64,000 bases of DNA from JBQSUQ01 sp052384575 (GCA_052384575.1 JBQSUQ010000003.1); one strand, 5' to 3'. Shown: positions 7,926 to 17,387, counted from the stretch's first letter. A program made the numbers and translations. The notes: generated by a model not told the origin, from the letters alone.

Positions 7926-9479
7926 ATGACTATTTTATGGTTCTTTTTCTGTGTAGCAGCACTTGTGGCTGGCTACTTTATTTATGGCAAGATCATTGAG
8001 AAGATCTTTGTTATTAATCCAAAACGTGCAACACCAGCTTACACAATGAAAGATGGCGTTGACTATATGCCAATGTCTAAAACAAAGATTTGGCTTATCC
8101 AATTATTAAATATTGCGGGAACTGGTCCTATTTTTGGTCCAATTCTTGGTGCTTTATACGGACCTGTTGCAATGTTATGGATTGTACTAGGCTGTATTTT
8201 TGCTGGTGCTGTACATGACTATTTCTGCGGTATGTTAAGTATTCGTCATGGCGGTGCAACAATGCCATATTTAGCGGGTAAATACTTAGGTCGCCCTGTT
8301 AAATTATTTATCAATGCGATGGCATTAGTCCTATTATTATTAGTAGGTGTTGTTTTCGTATCAAGCCCGGCTCAATTATTAAGTACCATTACCATGGATG
8401 TATTCGGTGCAACCGCTGCGGATGCAACAGAATTAACGGTTTGGGGGATGAATAAAGCCACTGTGATTTCTGTGTGGACATTCGCTATTTTCGGTTACTA
8501 CATTTTAGCGACTTTATTACCAGTAGATAAAATCATTGGTCGTATCTACCCATTCTTCGGTGGTTTGTTGTTATTCATGTCAATCGGTATGGTGTATGGT
8601 CTAGTGACTTCTCACTTCAGCGCAGTTGATCCAATTGAATTCTTCCGTACTGTCAATGTTGATGGCGAAGGTTTAACTTGGGCGAAATTTACACAAAACT
8701 TCCAAGTGAAAGGTAATGTACCAATTTGGCCATTATTATTCTTAACCATTTCTTGTGGTGCATTATCAGGTTTCCACGCAACACAAACCCCATTAATGGC
8801 GCGTTGTGCACAAAATGAAAAAGAAGGTCGTTTCATTTTCTATGGTGCGATGATTACTGAAGGTGTAATTGCATTAGTATGGTGTATGGTTGGTTTATCA
8901 TTCTATGAAAACCCACAAATGTTACAAGATGCGATCTCTGCAGGTTCACCATCTAAAGTGGTATATGATAGCTCACGTCATTTCTTAGGTATTGTTGGTG
9001 GTATCTTTGCGGTGTTAGGTGTGGTTGTATTACCAATTACTTCTGGTGACACAGCATTCCGCGCAGCACGTTTACAATTAGCAGAAATCTTTAATATTGA
9101 ACAACGCTCATTAGTAAAACGTTTAATGATTGCGATTCCATTATTTGCCTTAGGTTATGTGGTTTCAAAAATTGACTTCAGCGTATTATGGCGCTACTTC
9201 ACTTGGGCAAACCAAACTACAGCAATGATCATGTTATGGACTGCAGCGGCATACTTATACCGTTACAATAAATTCCACTGGGTATGTTCAATCCCTGCAT
9301 GGTTCATTTCAACCGTATGTTTCACATATTTAGCTTATAACAAAATTGGTTTCGGTTTAGATTATCAATTATCTTGCTATATCGGTTTCGGTTTAACTGC
9401 TCTTTGTGTGATTTTATTCTTCACTCTATTAAAACCATTGGGTGATAAAGATCCTGAAGCTTCGGTTGTAACTGAATAA
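7926..9479 (+). CDS. cstA: CstA-family carbon-starvation transporter (short form)
   Basis: Inner-membrane protein of the CstA/BtsT family, whose members import peptides or pyruvate during carbon limitation. 517 residues with many hydrophobic segments; family motifs seen include QLLNIAGTGPIFGPILGALY, GAVHDYFCGMLSIRHGG and TSGDTAFRAARL. E. coli CstA and BtsT are about 700 residues, so this version lacks several C-terminal membrane segments; its end looks natural (LLKPLGDKDPEASVVTE). RBS AGAGGG precedes ATG 7926. A perfect CRP site upstream agrees with the catabolite control known for E. coli cstA. Substrate cannot be read from sequence; the symbol denotes family only. Confidence 0.85.
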   Translation: MTILWFFFCVAALVAGYFIYGKIIEKIFVINPKRATPAYTMKDGVDYMPMSKTKIWLIQLLNIAGTGPIFGPILGALYGPVAMLWIVLGCIFAGAVHDYFCGMLSIRHGGATMPYLAGKYLGRPVKLFINAMALVLLLLVGVVFVSSPAQLLSTITMDVFGATAADATELTVWGMNKATVISVWTFAIFGYYILATLLPVDKIIGRIYPFFGGLLLFMSIGMVYGLVTSHFSAVDPIEFFRTVNVDGEGLTWAKFTQNFQVKGNVPIWPLLFLTISCGALSGFHATQTPLMARCAQNEKEGRFIFYGAMITEGVIALVWCMVGLSFYENPQMLQDAISAGSPSKVVYDSSRHFLGIVGGIFAVLGVVVLPITSGDTAFRAARLQLAEIFNIEQRSLVKRLMIAIPLFALGYVVSKIDFSVLWRYFTWANQTTAMIMLWTAAAYLYRYNKFHWVCSIPAWFISTVCFTYLAYNKIGFGLDYQLSCYIGFGLTALCVILFFTLLKPLGDKDPEASVVTE

Positions 9480-9497
9480 TAGAACTTCATTCAAATT

Positions 9498-9526
9498 AAC
9501 CGCACTTTTTAAAGTGCGGTTTTTTT
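9498..9526 (+). terminator. Dual-uptake-sequence terminator of cstA
   Basis: AACCGCACTTT (9498-9508) pairs perfectly with AAAGTGCGGTT (9511-9521), then T-run. Each arm is a perfect uptake core. Confidence 0.93.
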
Positions 9527-9557
9527 ATGCCTAAATCATGTTCAATTAATAAACTAC

Positions 9558-9621
9558 TTGCAACTTGACCCAACTGATTATAGAATGAAGCAAATAGTGG
9601 GGAAAAGTGGGGTTTTGTGGT
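9558..9621 (+). promoter_or_regulatory. dcw cluster promoter with MraZ-type operator
   Basis: -35 TTGCAA (9558-9563), 17-base spacer, -10 TAGAAT (9581-9586). Directly downstream are direct repeats spaced exactly 10 bases: GTGGGG (9597), GTGGGG (9607), GTGG (9617). E. coli MraZ binds TGGGN repeats separated by 5 bases in its own promoter, so this is probably the autoregulatory operator, covering about +5 to +28. Confidence 0.82.
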
Positions 9622-9691
9622 AATAATTGGTAATCAGACCCAAAATCATCACTCAAAAGAAACCAATATCAATTATTTTTAAGGTTACATA

Positions 9692-10150
9692 ATGTTTCGT
9701 GGCGCATCAGCGGTAAATTTAGATACAAAAGGACGCTTTGCTGTTCCTACTCGCTATCGCCCTGAAATTATTGAATTAAATCAAGGACAAATGGTTTGTA
9801 CCGTTGATATTCGCCAACCTTGTTTATTACTTTACCCATTAAATGAATGGGAAATTATTGAAAAACGCTTATTAGAATTATCCAATTTCGACCCAATGCA
9901 ACGCAGTTTACAGCGAGTAATGTTGGGTTATGCAACAGAATGTGAATTAGATAATTCAGGACGCATTTTATTAAGTGCACCGCTACGCCAACACGCAAAA
10001 TTAGAAAAAAATATTATGTTAGTGGGGCAGCTTAATAAATTTGAAATTTGGTCTGAGGCTGAATGGAATGCTCAAATTGAACAAGATATTGCATTAGGTT
10101 CATCAGAGCAATTTGCCTTATCCGAAGCATTAAAAACACTGTCATTATAG
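9692..10150 (+). CDS. mraZ: Transcriptional regulator MraZ
   Basis: First gene of the division/cell-wall cluster. 152 residues, the usual length, with two SpoVT-AbrB-like halves: FRGASAVNLDTKGRFAVPTR at the N-terminus and CELDNSGRILLSAPLR from about residue 86. Each half carries the DxxGR signature (DTKGR, DNSGR). MraZ forms a ring-shaped oligomer that represses its own operon by binding tandem TGGG repeats, which are present at 9597-9621. Start ATG 9692 follows AAGG. Confidence 0.97.
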   Translation: MFRGASAVNLDTKGRFAVPTRYRPEIIELNQGQMVCTVDIRQPCLLLYPLNEWEIIEKRLLELSNFDPMQRSLQRVMLGYATECELDNSGRILLSAPLRQHAKLEKNIMLVGQLNKFEIWSEAEWNAQIEQDIALGSSEQFALSEALKTLSL

Positions 10151-10169
10151 AGAACAGTGGCACTAGCAA

Positions 10170-10220
10170 CTCGCTGAGGCGAGATAATAAAAGGTAAGCG
10201 GGCTAGTTTTCTAGTCCCGC
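10170..10220 (+). other. Two hairpins between mraZ and rsmH
   Basis: Hairpin 1: CTCGC (10170-10174) TGAG loop GCGAG (10179-10183). Hairpin 2: GCGGG-CTAG (10198-10206), TTTT loop, CTAG-T-CCCGC (10211-10220) with one bulged T. Neither has an immediate T-run, so they look like RNA processing or stability elements rather than terminators. Confidence 0.6.
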
Positions 10221-10278
10221 ATTATCTTAAAAATAAATATTTCCTTTCTTTTTAACGTTAAATTTTTTCGGTTGTTTT

Positions 10279-11244
10279 ATGAATGTGGCAAATACCTTTT
10301 CACACCCTGAGCACATCACTGTTTTACTTCACGAAGCAGTGAATGGCTTAGCGCTGAAAGAAAATGGTATTTATATTGACGGCACATTCGGACGTGGCGG
10401 ACATTCTCGTTTAATCCTTTCTCAACTATCGCAAAATGGCCGATTAATCGCAATCGATCGTGATCCTCGAGCTATTCTTGAAGCGGAAACAATTCAAGAT
10501 CATCGCTTTCAAATTGAGCATAATAGTTTTTCCGAGCTGCCTGAAATCTGTGAAAAATACGGATTAATCGGTAAGATTGATGGTATTTTGCTTGACCTTG
10601 GCGTTTCTTCCCCACAGTTAGATGATGCAGAACGTGGTTTCAGCTTTATGAAAGACGGTCCATTGGATATGCGAATGGATACTTCAAAAGGTCTTTCTGC
10701 GGCAGAATGGCTCGCACAGGTGAGTGTTGAAGATTTAGCTTGGGTGTTGAAAACTTTTGGGGAAGAGCGTTTTGCTAAACGCATTGCTGCTGCAATCGTG
10801 GATTATAATAAAAATGCTCAGCAAAAAAACGAGCCAATTTTACACCGCACTTTGCAACTGGCTGAACTGGTTGCGAACGCTGTTCCTTTCAAAGATAAAC
10901 ATAAGCACCCAGCAACAAGAACTTTCCAAGCGATCCGTATTTTTATTAATTCAGAATTGGATGAACTCGAAAGCATTTTACATTCCGCAGTTAGTTTATT
11001 AGCACCTCAAGGGCGGTTATCCATCATTAGCTTCCATTCTTTAGAAGATCGCATGGTGAAGCATTTTATGCGTAAGCAAAGTAAAGGCGAGGCAATTCCT
11101 AAAGGATTACCATTACGCGAAGATCAAATTCAACGCAATCAAACATTGAAAGTGATTGGTAAAGCAATTCAACCAAGTGAACAAGAAATTGCGTTAAACC
11201 CGCGTTCTCGTAGTGCGGTTTTACGTGTAGCGGAGAAAATCTAA
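10279..11244 (+). CDS. rsmH: 16S rRNA (cytosine1402-N4)-methyltransferase RsmH
   Basis: SAM-dependent methyltransferase that modifies C1402 in the ribosomal decoding site (older name mraW). 321 residues. The SAM-binding motif DGTFGRGGHSRLIL is near residues 34-48, and GILLDLGVSSPQLDDAERGF matches the family core. The C-terminus has SIISFHSLEDRMVKHF and NPRSRSAVLRVAEK, both hallmarks. It lies in its usual place between mraZ and ftsL; one base separates it from ftsL. Confidence 0.97.
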   Translation: MNVANTFSHPEHITVLLHEAVNGLALKENGIYIDGTFGRGGHSRLILSQLSQNGRLIAIDRDPRAILEAETIQDHRFQIEHNSFSELPEICEKYGLIGKIDGILLDLGVSSPQLDDAERGFSFMKDGPLDMRMDTSKGLSAAEWLAQVSVEDLAWVLKTFGEERFAKRIAAAIVDYNKNAQQKNEPILHRTLQLAELVANAVPFKDKHKHPATRTFQAIRIFINSELDELESILHSAVSLLAPQGRLSIISFHSLEDRMVKHFMRKQSKGEAIPKGLPLREDQIQRNQTLKVIGKAIQPSEQEIALNPRSRSAVLRVAEKI

Positions 11245-11245
11245 T

Positions 11246-11572
11246 ATGAATGAACCCGTATTAAATAGTCAGCGCTATCCGCTACAAGAAGTCTTTTTAG
11301 AAGACATGTTCTCAGCTAATAAAGTGGTGATTGCTCTTTTATTAGCGATTGTATTGACTGCATTAGGCACTATTTGGGTAACTTATCAAACCCGCGTATT
11401 AGTTTCGGAAAAAGGTGCATTAGTCTTTGAAAAACAAGCGCTTGAAAATGAATATGTCAATTTAAGATTGGAAGAAACAACTTTAAGTGACAATAGATAT
11501 ATTGAAACCATGGCAACTAACATCGGTATGAAACGAATTGATCCTGTACAAGAAGTGGTGATTTTAGAATAA
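11246..11572 (+). CDS. ftsL: Cell division protein FtsL
   Basis: Bitopic divisome protein that forms a complex with FtsB and FtsQ and helps activate FtsWI. 108 residues: ~30-residue cytoplasmic part, one membrane segment (VVIALLLAIVLTALGTIWV, about 27-45), then a periplasmic coiled coil rich in Glu/Leu heptads. Sequence conservation in FtsL is weak, so position between rsmH and ftsI is the main support. The stop overlaps the ftsI start by one base (TAATG). Confidence 0.93.
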   Translation: MNEPVLNSQRYPLQEVFLEDMFSANKVVIALLLAIVLTALGTIWVTYQTRVLVSEKGALVFEKQALENEYVNLRLEETTLSDNRYIETMATNIGMKRIDPVQEVVILE

Positions 11573-13401
11573 TGGTTAAGTTTAATTCAGCACGCAAATC
11601 AGCGAAACCGCGAAGTGCGGTGAAAAAAACGGTAAATTCACAAAGTGTGAAACCGAATAAACCGAAAGTAACTTATGAAACGAGCTTTCTAAAAGGGCGT
11701 TATCGTTTTGTAGTCGGTTGTATTTGTTTGGGTTTATTTGCATTAGTCGCACGTGCTGCCTTTGTTCAGGTTGTTAATGTAGAAAATTTTAATGATGAAG
11801 CTGACAAGCGTTCTTTACGCGAAGTCAAAGTGTTATCTGCACGAGGTTCTATTTTAGATCGTAATGGACAAATGCTTTCTGTTAGCGTGCCAGTTTATAA
11901 TATTAAAGCAGATCCAAAACTCATTATTGAAGGTGAATATTTAGGCGATAAAGAACGTTGGAAAGCTTTGGCAAGAGCGTTAAATATTAGCCATAAAGAA
12001 TTAGTAGCTAAAATTGAGAATAAACCAAAAGCCAGAGATATTATTTTGGGACGTCAAGTGACGAAAGAAGTGGTGGATTATGTTCAGAAGCTCAAAATTC
12101 CGGGTATTGTATTTGAAAATGATTTCCGTCGCTTTTATCCTCGTTCAGCAGAAACTGCGCATTTAATTGGTTTTACTGATGTAGATAACAACGGTATTGA
12201 AGGCATTGAAAAAAGCTTTAATTCGTTGCTTGAAGGCCAAGCTGGTTTACGCACATTCCGTAAAGATAAAAAAGGGAATGTTGTGGAAGAAATTTCGGAT
12301 ATCCGTAAACGCGAAGCTCACAATGTCACCTTAAGTATTGATGAAAAATTACAATCTATGGTTTATCGTGAGATTGCTAATGCGGTAGAGAAAAATAACG
12401 CGACTTCAGGGACTGCGGTATTAGTTGATGTTCGAACTGGCGAAGTGTTAGCAATGGCGAATGCACCTTCTTACAACCCAAATAATCGTGCTAATGTAAA
12501 AGCGGATATTATGCGTAACCGCGCGATTACCGATACCTTTGAGCCGGGTTCAACGGTCAAACCATTCGTTGTTTTAACCGCACTTCAACGTGGCGCCGTT
12601 CGTCGTAATGAAGTCATTAATACGGGGCCATTAGTCTTAACGGGTAAAGAGGTTAAAGATGTTGCGCCGCGCGATAAACAAACCTTAGACCAAATCTTAG
12701 AGAATTCTTCTAACCGAGGCGTGAGCCGTTTAGCATTGCGTATGCCGCCATCAGCGTTGATGGAAAGTTATAAGAGCGCAGGTCTAGGTAAATCCACTGA
12801 ATTAGGTTTAGGTGGTGAGCAATCAGGGTTCTTAAATGCGGATCGTAAAACTTGGTCTGATATTGAACGTGCTAACGTTGCCTATGGTTATGGTATTAAT
12901 GCTACGCCATTACAAATTGCTCGTGCTTATGTCACTTTAGGCAGTTTCGGTATTTATCGCCCATTGTCGATTACGAAAGTGGATCCGCCAATTATTGGTA
13001 ATCGTGTTTTCTCCGAGAAAATTACTCGTGATGTGGTTAACATGATGGAAAAAGTGGCGATTAAAAATAAACGAGCCATGGTGGATAATTATCGCGTAGC
13101 CATTAAAACAGGGACAGCGAAAAAATTAGAAAAAGGTCGATATGTTGATAAATATATGGCTTATACCGCTGGTGTAGCACCTGTTACTGACCCTCGCTTT
13201 GCTTTAGTCATTTTAATTGATGATCCAAAAGCGGGTGAATATTATGGTGGTGCGGTTTCTGCCCCAATATTCTCAAGCATTATGGGATATGCGTTACGTA
13301 CTTATAATGTTACGCCTGATGCAGATTCTGTGGCACAAAATTTAAAATCGCCAAAACGTATCGTGCGTTTAAATAAAAATACCGATAGACAAACGAATTA
13401 A
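11572..13401 (+). CDS. ftsI: Peptidoglycan D,D-transpeptidase FtsI (PBP3)
   Basis: Septal class B penicillin-binding protein. 609 residues: membrane anchor at about 45-65, pedestal domain, then transpeptidase domain. Catalytic motifs count to S327-T-V-K330, S379-S-N381 and K512-T-G514, the same numbering as H. influenzae PBP3. In the region used to track beta-lactam susceptibility, residue 517 is Lys and residue 526 is Asp, where reference H. influenzae has Arg and Asn. These are probably species differences, not clearly resistance changes. ATG overlaps the ftsL stop. Confidence 0.97.
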   Translation: MVKFNSARKSAKPRSAVKKTVNSQSVKPNKPKVTYETSFLKGRYRFVVGCICLGLFALVARAAFVQVVNVENFNDEADKRSLREVKVLSARGSILDRNGQMLSVSVPVYNIKADPKLIIEGEYLGDKERWKALARALNISHKELVAKIENKPKARDIILGRQVTKEVVDYVQKLKIPGIVFENDFRRFYPRSAETAHLIGFTDVDNNGIEGIEKSFNSLLEGQAGLRTFRKDKKGNVVEEISDIRKREAHNVTLSIDEKLQSMVYREIANAVEKNNATSGTAVLVDVRTGEVLAMANAPSYNPNNRANVKADIMRNRAITDTFEPGSTVKPFVVLTALQRGAVRRNEVINTGPLVLTGKEVKDVAPRDKQTLDQILENSSNRGVSRLALRMPPSALMESYKSAGLGKSTELGLGGEQSGFLNADRKTWSDIERANVAYGYGINATPLQIARAYVTLGSFGIYRPLSITKVDPPIIGNRVFSEKITRDVVNMMEKVAIKNKRAMVDNYRVAIKTGTAKKLEKGRYVDKYMAYTAGVAPVTDPRFALVILIDDPKAGEYYGGAVSAPIFSSIMGYALRTYNVTPDADSVAQNLKSPKRIVRLNKNTDRQTN

Positions 13402-13412
13402 TCGAGAAAATA

Positions 13413-14882
13413 ATGAAAAAACTCACCGCACTTTGGGGTGAAAAACTGGCGTTGCTAGATTCTATTTCACTCACCGATATGACATTAGACAGCCGTTGTG
13501 TAAAGACCGGCTGTCTTTTCGTTGCTATAAAAGGCCATTCCGTTGATGGTCGTCAATTTATTCCCCAAGCTATTTCAAATGGTGCAAGCGCTGTATTACA
13601 AGAAACAGAACATGCTAGTGAACATTTACAATATACTTGGCAAGATAATGTTCCGATTATTTCTTATTTAAATTTATCGCCACATCTCTCTGAAATTGCT
13701 GATCATTTTTATCAACACCCATCTCGAAAAATGACCTTAGTTGGCGTCACAGGTACCAATGGCAAAACCACCATTGCACAATTATTAGCCCAATGGACAC
13801 AACTTTTAGGTAAAACCCCAGCAGTCATGGGGACCATTGGGAATGGTTTATTTGGGCAAGTGCAACCGGCTAATAATACAACAGGATCAGCCATTGAAAT
13901 CCAAGCGTCACTAGCAAGTTTTTTGAAACAGGGCGCTGATTTTGCAGCTATCGAAGTGTCATCTCATGGCTTAGTGCAACATCGAGTGGAAGCGTTGCAA
14001 TTTTCCGCCGCATTATTTACCAATTTAAGTCGTGATCATTTGGATTATCATGGCAGTATGGAAGAATACGCCTTAGCGAAGAAACGCTTGTTTACGGATT
14101 TGTCTTCTAAGCATCAAGTGATCAATGCTGATGATGAAATTGGCGCCAGCTGGTTAGCAGAATTACCACATGCGGTTGCAGTCAGTACAAATTCTGATTA
14201 TCAACCTTCGCATAAAAATTGGTTAAAATCCACCGCGGTTTCTTTTACCAATAAAGGCGCGCAAATTCAGTTTTCTTCAAGTTGGGGCGATGGCAACTTA
14301 GAAAGCCATTTAATCGGTGCTTTTAATGTGAGTAACTTAATGGTTGTGATGGCGACCTTGCTCGTTTTAGGCTATCCATTACAGGAGCTTATTCAAACCG
14401 TTTCAAAATTGACTGGTGTTTGTGGTCGTATGGAAATGATTACTGCTACCAATAAGCCAACAGTGATCGTGGATTATGCCCATACACCAGATGCATTGGA
14501 AAAAGCGTTAGCTGCAGCAAGATTACATTGCCATGGTAAACTGTGGTGTATTTTTGGTTGTGGTGGTGATCGGGATAATGGCAAACGACCATTGATGGCG
14601 CAGATTGCCGAACAGTTATCCGATAACGTGATTGCAACGGATGATAATCCTCGTACAGAAGATCCGACAAAAATTATGCAAGATATTGTTGCGGGTTTTA
14701 CCAATAAAGAACAAGTGCAAATTATTCACAATCGTGCAAAAGCGATTGAAACAGCGATTAAAAGTGCGGATCAAAATGACGTGATTTTAGTTGCTGGCAA
14801 AGGGCATGAGGATTATCAGATTATTGGTACGGAAAAACTGCATTTCTCTGATCAAGAAACAGCTCGTCAATATTTAGCCTAA
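13413..14882 (+). CDS. murE: UDP-MurNAc-L-Ala-D-Glu:meso-diaminopimelate ligase
   Basis: Adds meso-diaminopimelate to the peptidoglycan precursor in the cytoplasm. 489 residues. Mur ligase ATP loop VGVTGTNGKTT is near residue 110; the DNPR motif that marks meso-DAP (rather than Lys) specificity is seen in TDDNPRTEDP; VDYAHTPDAL and CIFGCGGDRDNGKRP are family signatures. An uptake core (13425-13433) forms codons 5-7. It starts 11 bases after ftsI. Confidence 0.97.
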   Translation: MKKLTALWGEKLALLDSISLTDMTLDSRCVKTGCLFVAIKGHSVDGRQFIPQAISNGASAVLQETEHASEHLQYTWQDNVPIISYLNLSPHLSEIADHFYQHPSRKMTLVGVTGTNGKTTIAQLLAQWTQLLGKTPAVMGTIGNGLFGQVQPANNTTGSAIEIQASLASFLKQGADFAAIEVSSHGLVQHRVEALQFSAALFTNLSRDHLDYHGSMEEYALAKKRLFTDLSSKHQVINADDEIGASWLAELPHAVAVSTNSDYQPSHKNWLKSTAVSFTNKGAQIQFSSSWGDGNLESHLIGAFNVSNLMVVMATLLVLGYPLQELIQTVSKLTGVCGRMEMITATNKPTVIVDYAHTPDALEKALAAARLHCHGKLWCIFGCGGDRDNGKRPLMAQIAEQLSDNVIATDDNPRTEDPTKIMQDIVAGFTNKEQVQIIHNRAKAIETAIKSADQNDVILVAGKGHEDYQIIGTEKLHFSDQETARQYLA

Positions 14883-14913
14883 TATGACATAGAATTAAAT
14901 AAGATATAAAAAA

Positions 14914-16302
14914 ATGATTAAACTAAGTATAAAAAAACTGGTCGAAATTTTAGAAGCCAAATTAATTGGGCAAGATGATGTTGAAGTTGAAAATGTCAGC
15001 ACAGATACGCGCCAATCAACAAAACACAGTTTGTTTTTTGCTTTAAAAGGCGAGAAGTTTGATGCACACAATTATTTGGATAAAGCGGTTGAGCAAGGCA
15101 ATGTTGCTGTTGTGGTAGAAAAACAATGCGATATTCAAGTACCACAATTAATTGTTCAAGATACCCGATTGGCTTTAGGACGTTTGGCACAATGGTTAAA
15201 AGCTGAGATGAATCCGTTGACCGTCGCGATGACAGGGTCTTCAGGTAAAACAACGGTCAAAGAAATGACAGCGTCGATTTTACAAAAAACTGCGGTGGAT
15301 TTTGACAAAGTTTTATTTACCAACGGTAATTTTAATAATGATATTGGCGTGCCTCTGACTTTATTGCGCCTTGAGCCACAACATCAATTTGCAGTCATTG
15401 AGTTAGGGGCAAATCATCAAGGTGAAATTGCTTATACCACCGAGTTGGTGCGTCCTAATGTGGCGTTAGTAAATAATGTTGCTGCCGCGCATTTAGAAGG
15501 TTTTGGTTCTATTGAAGGCGTTGCTCAAGCAAAAGGCGAAATTTATCGTGGCTTAGCAGAAAAGGGCAAAGCCATTGTGAATTTAAATTGCCAGTATTTA
15601 TCTATGTGGGAAAAAGAGATTGCAGAACATGAAGTGCAATCGTTTTCTGCGGATAATTCGCAAGCTGATTTTTATGCCACTGATGTTCAGATGTCAGAAA
15701 CTGGATCTCATTTTGTTTTACATAGTCCACAAGGTCAAATTCAGATTAATTTACCTTATTTAGGCGAACATAATGTAAGTAATGCATTAGCTGCTGCTGC
15801 CTTAGCGATGAATGTTGGTGCAACCCTTGATGATGTAAAAGCAGGATTAGAGCAAAAATCGCAAGTAAAAGGACGTTTATATCCAGTTGAGCCTTGCCAG
15901 AATCTTTTATTATTAGATGATACCTATAATGCGAATGTGGTATCAATGAAATCAGCAATTGATGTGCTAGCAAAATATCAAGCGTTTCGCATTTTAGTTG
16001 TTGGCGATATGGCAGAATTAGGCGAAAATACACAACTTTGTCATCAGGAAGTCGCTGAGCATGCCTCTATGGCGAAATTGGATTTTGTGGCTAGTTTTGG
16101 TCAACAAAGTACGGTGATTTCTGCAGCTTGTTTTGGACAGCATTTTGTCGATAAAGCAGAAATGGCAAAACATTTGACACAAATTATTGAAGAAAAATTA
16201 GCACATCATCAACGTGTTGTTTTATTAGCGAAGGGATCGCGTAGTCAGAAAATGGAAGAGATTATTGAGATGTTAAAAAATCATTTTGGGAAGGATAATT
16301 AA
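14914..16302 (+). CDS. murF: UDP-MurNAc-tripeptide:D-Ala-D-Ala ligase
   Basis: Adds the D-Ala-D-Ala dipeptide to complete UDP-MurNAc-pentapeptide. 462 residues; N-terminal substrate domain with STDTRQ, ATP loop VAMTGSSGKTTVKE near residue 108, and the GNFNNDIGVPLTLL and DDTYNANVVSMKSA segments of MurF. Start ATG 14914 is 31 bases after murE; mraY begins two bases after its stop. Confidence 0.97.
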   Translation: MIKLSIKKLVEILEAKLIGQDDVEVENVSTDTRQSTKHSLFFALKGEKFDAHNYLDKAVEQGNVAVVVEKQCDIQVPQLIVQDTRLALGRLAQWLKAEMNPLTVAMTGSSGKTTVKEMTASILQKTAVDFDKVLFTNGNFNNDIGVPLTLLRLEPQHQFAVIELGANHQGEIAYTTELVRPNVALVNNVAAAHLEGFGSIEGVAQAKGEIYRGLAEKGKAIVNLNCQYLSMWEKEIAEHEVQSFSADNSQADFYATDVQMSETGSHFVLHSPQGQIQINLPYLGEHNVSNALAAAALAMNVGATLDDVKAGLEQKSQVKGRLYPVEPCQNLLLLDDTYNANVVSMKSAIDVLAKYQAFRILVVGDMAELGENTQLCHQEVAEHASMAKLDFVASFGQQSTVISAACFGQHFVDKAEMAKHLTQIIEEKLAHHQRVVLLAKGSRSQKMEEIIEMLKNHFGKDN

Positions 16303-16304
16303 CT

Positions 16305-17387
16305 ATGTTAGTTTGGCTAGCTTCTTATTTGGAGCAATATTTTAGTGGGTTCCATGTTATTTCATATCTTTCTGTGCGAGCCACATTAGCATTATTAACC
16401 GCACTTTTATTATCATTATGGATTGGTCCAAAAATGATTCGTCGTCTACAAATTTTTAAATTTGGACAAGAAGTGCGTAATGATGGGCCCGAAAGTCATT
16501 TCCAAAAACGCGGCACACCAACAATGGGTGGTTTGATGATTTTGTTTACCATTACGGTAAGTACATTATTATGGGGTGATTTAAGTAATCCTTACATTTG
16601 GTTTAGCCTGTTTGTATTGCTTGGCTATGGTGCTGTTGGTTTTGTGGATGATTATCGCAAAATTAAATATAAAAATACTGATGGTTTAATTGCGCGTTGG
16701 AAATATTTTTGGCTATCTGTTATTGCATTGATTGCAGTAATTGGTATGTACATTGTGGGGAAAGACACCGATGCGACGCGTTTAGTGGTGCCATTCTTCA
16801 AAGAAATCATGCCACAATTAGGTTTGTTTTATATTCTGTTAGCCTATTTTGTTATTGTAGGAACCAGTAATGCAGTTAATCTTACCGATGGTTTAGATGG
16901 ATTAGCGATCATGCCTACTGTATTGGTTGCTGCGGCCTTTGCTTTAATTGCTTGGGCAACAGGGAATATTGAATTTGCTAAATATTTGTATATTCCCTAT
17001 GTGAAATATAGTGCAGAGCTGGTTATTTTCTGTACTGCTATTGTTGGAGCGGGTTTAGGTTTCCTCTGGTTTAATACTTATCCTGCTCAAGTTTTTATGG
17101 GTGATGTGGGTTCTCTTGCACTAGGTGGTGCTTTAGGTACTATCGCAGTATTAGTTCGCCAAGAGTTTTTATTGGTGATCATGGGCGGTGTGTTTGTTAT
17201 GGAAACCCTATCGGTGATTTTACAAGTTGGCTCTTACAAATTACGCAAAAAACGTATATTCCGTATGGCGCCGATTCATCACCATTATGAATTAAAAGGC
17301 TGGCCAGAACCTCGCGTTATCATCCGTTTCTGGATTATTTCTTTAATGCTTGTATTGCTTGGTTTGATTACGTTGAAACTACGTTAA
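16305..17387 (+). CDS. mraY: Phospho-MurNAc-pentapeptide translocase MraY
   Basis: Polytopic inner-membrane enzyme that transfers phospho-MurNAc-pentapeptide to undecaprenyl phosphate, giving lipid I. 360 residues, as in E. coli, with about ten hydrophobic segments. Signature segments are FQKRGTPTMGGLMI, the Asp-rich GFVDDYRK, NAVNLTDGLDGLA, FMGDVGSLALGG and the C-terminal histidines in MAPIHHHYELKGWPE. Confidence 0.98.
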   Translation: MLVWLASYLEQYFSGFHVISYLSVRATLALLTALLLSLWIGPKMIRRLQIFKFGQEVRNDGPESHFQKRGTPTMGGLMILFTITVSTLLWGDLSNPYIWFSLFVLLGYGAVGFVDDYRKIKYKNTDGLIARWKYFWLSVIALIAVIGMYIVGKDTDATRLVVPFFKEIMPQLGLFYILLAYFVIVGTSNAVNLTDGLDGLAIMPTVLVAAAFALIAWATGNIEFAKYLYIPYVKYSAELVIFCTAIVGAGLGFLWFNTYPAQVFMGDVGSLALGGALGTIAVLVRQEFLLVIMGGVFVMETLSVILQVGSYKLRKKRIFRMAPIHHHYELKGWPEPRVIIRFWIISLMLVLLGLITLKLR

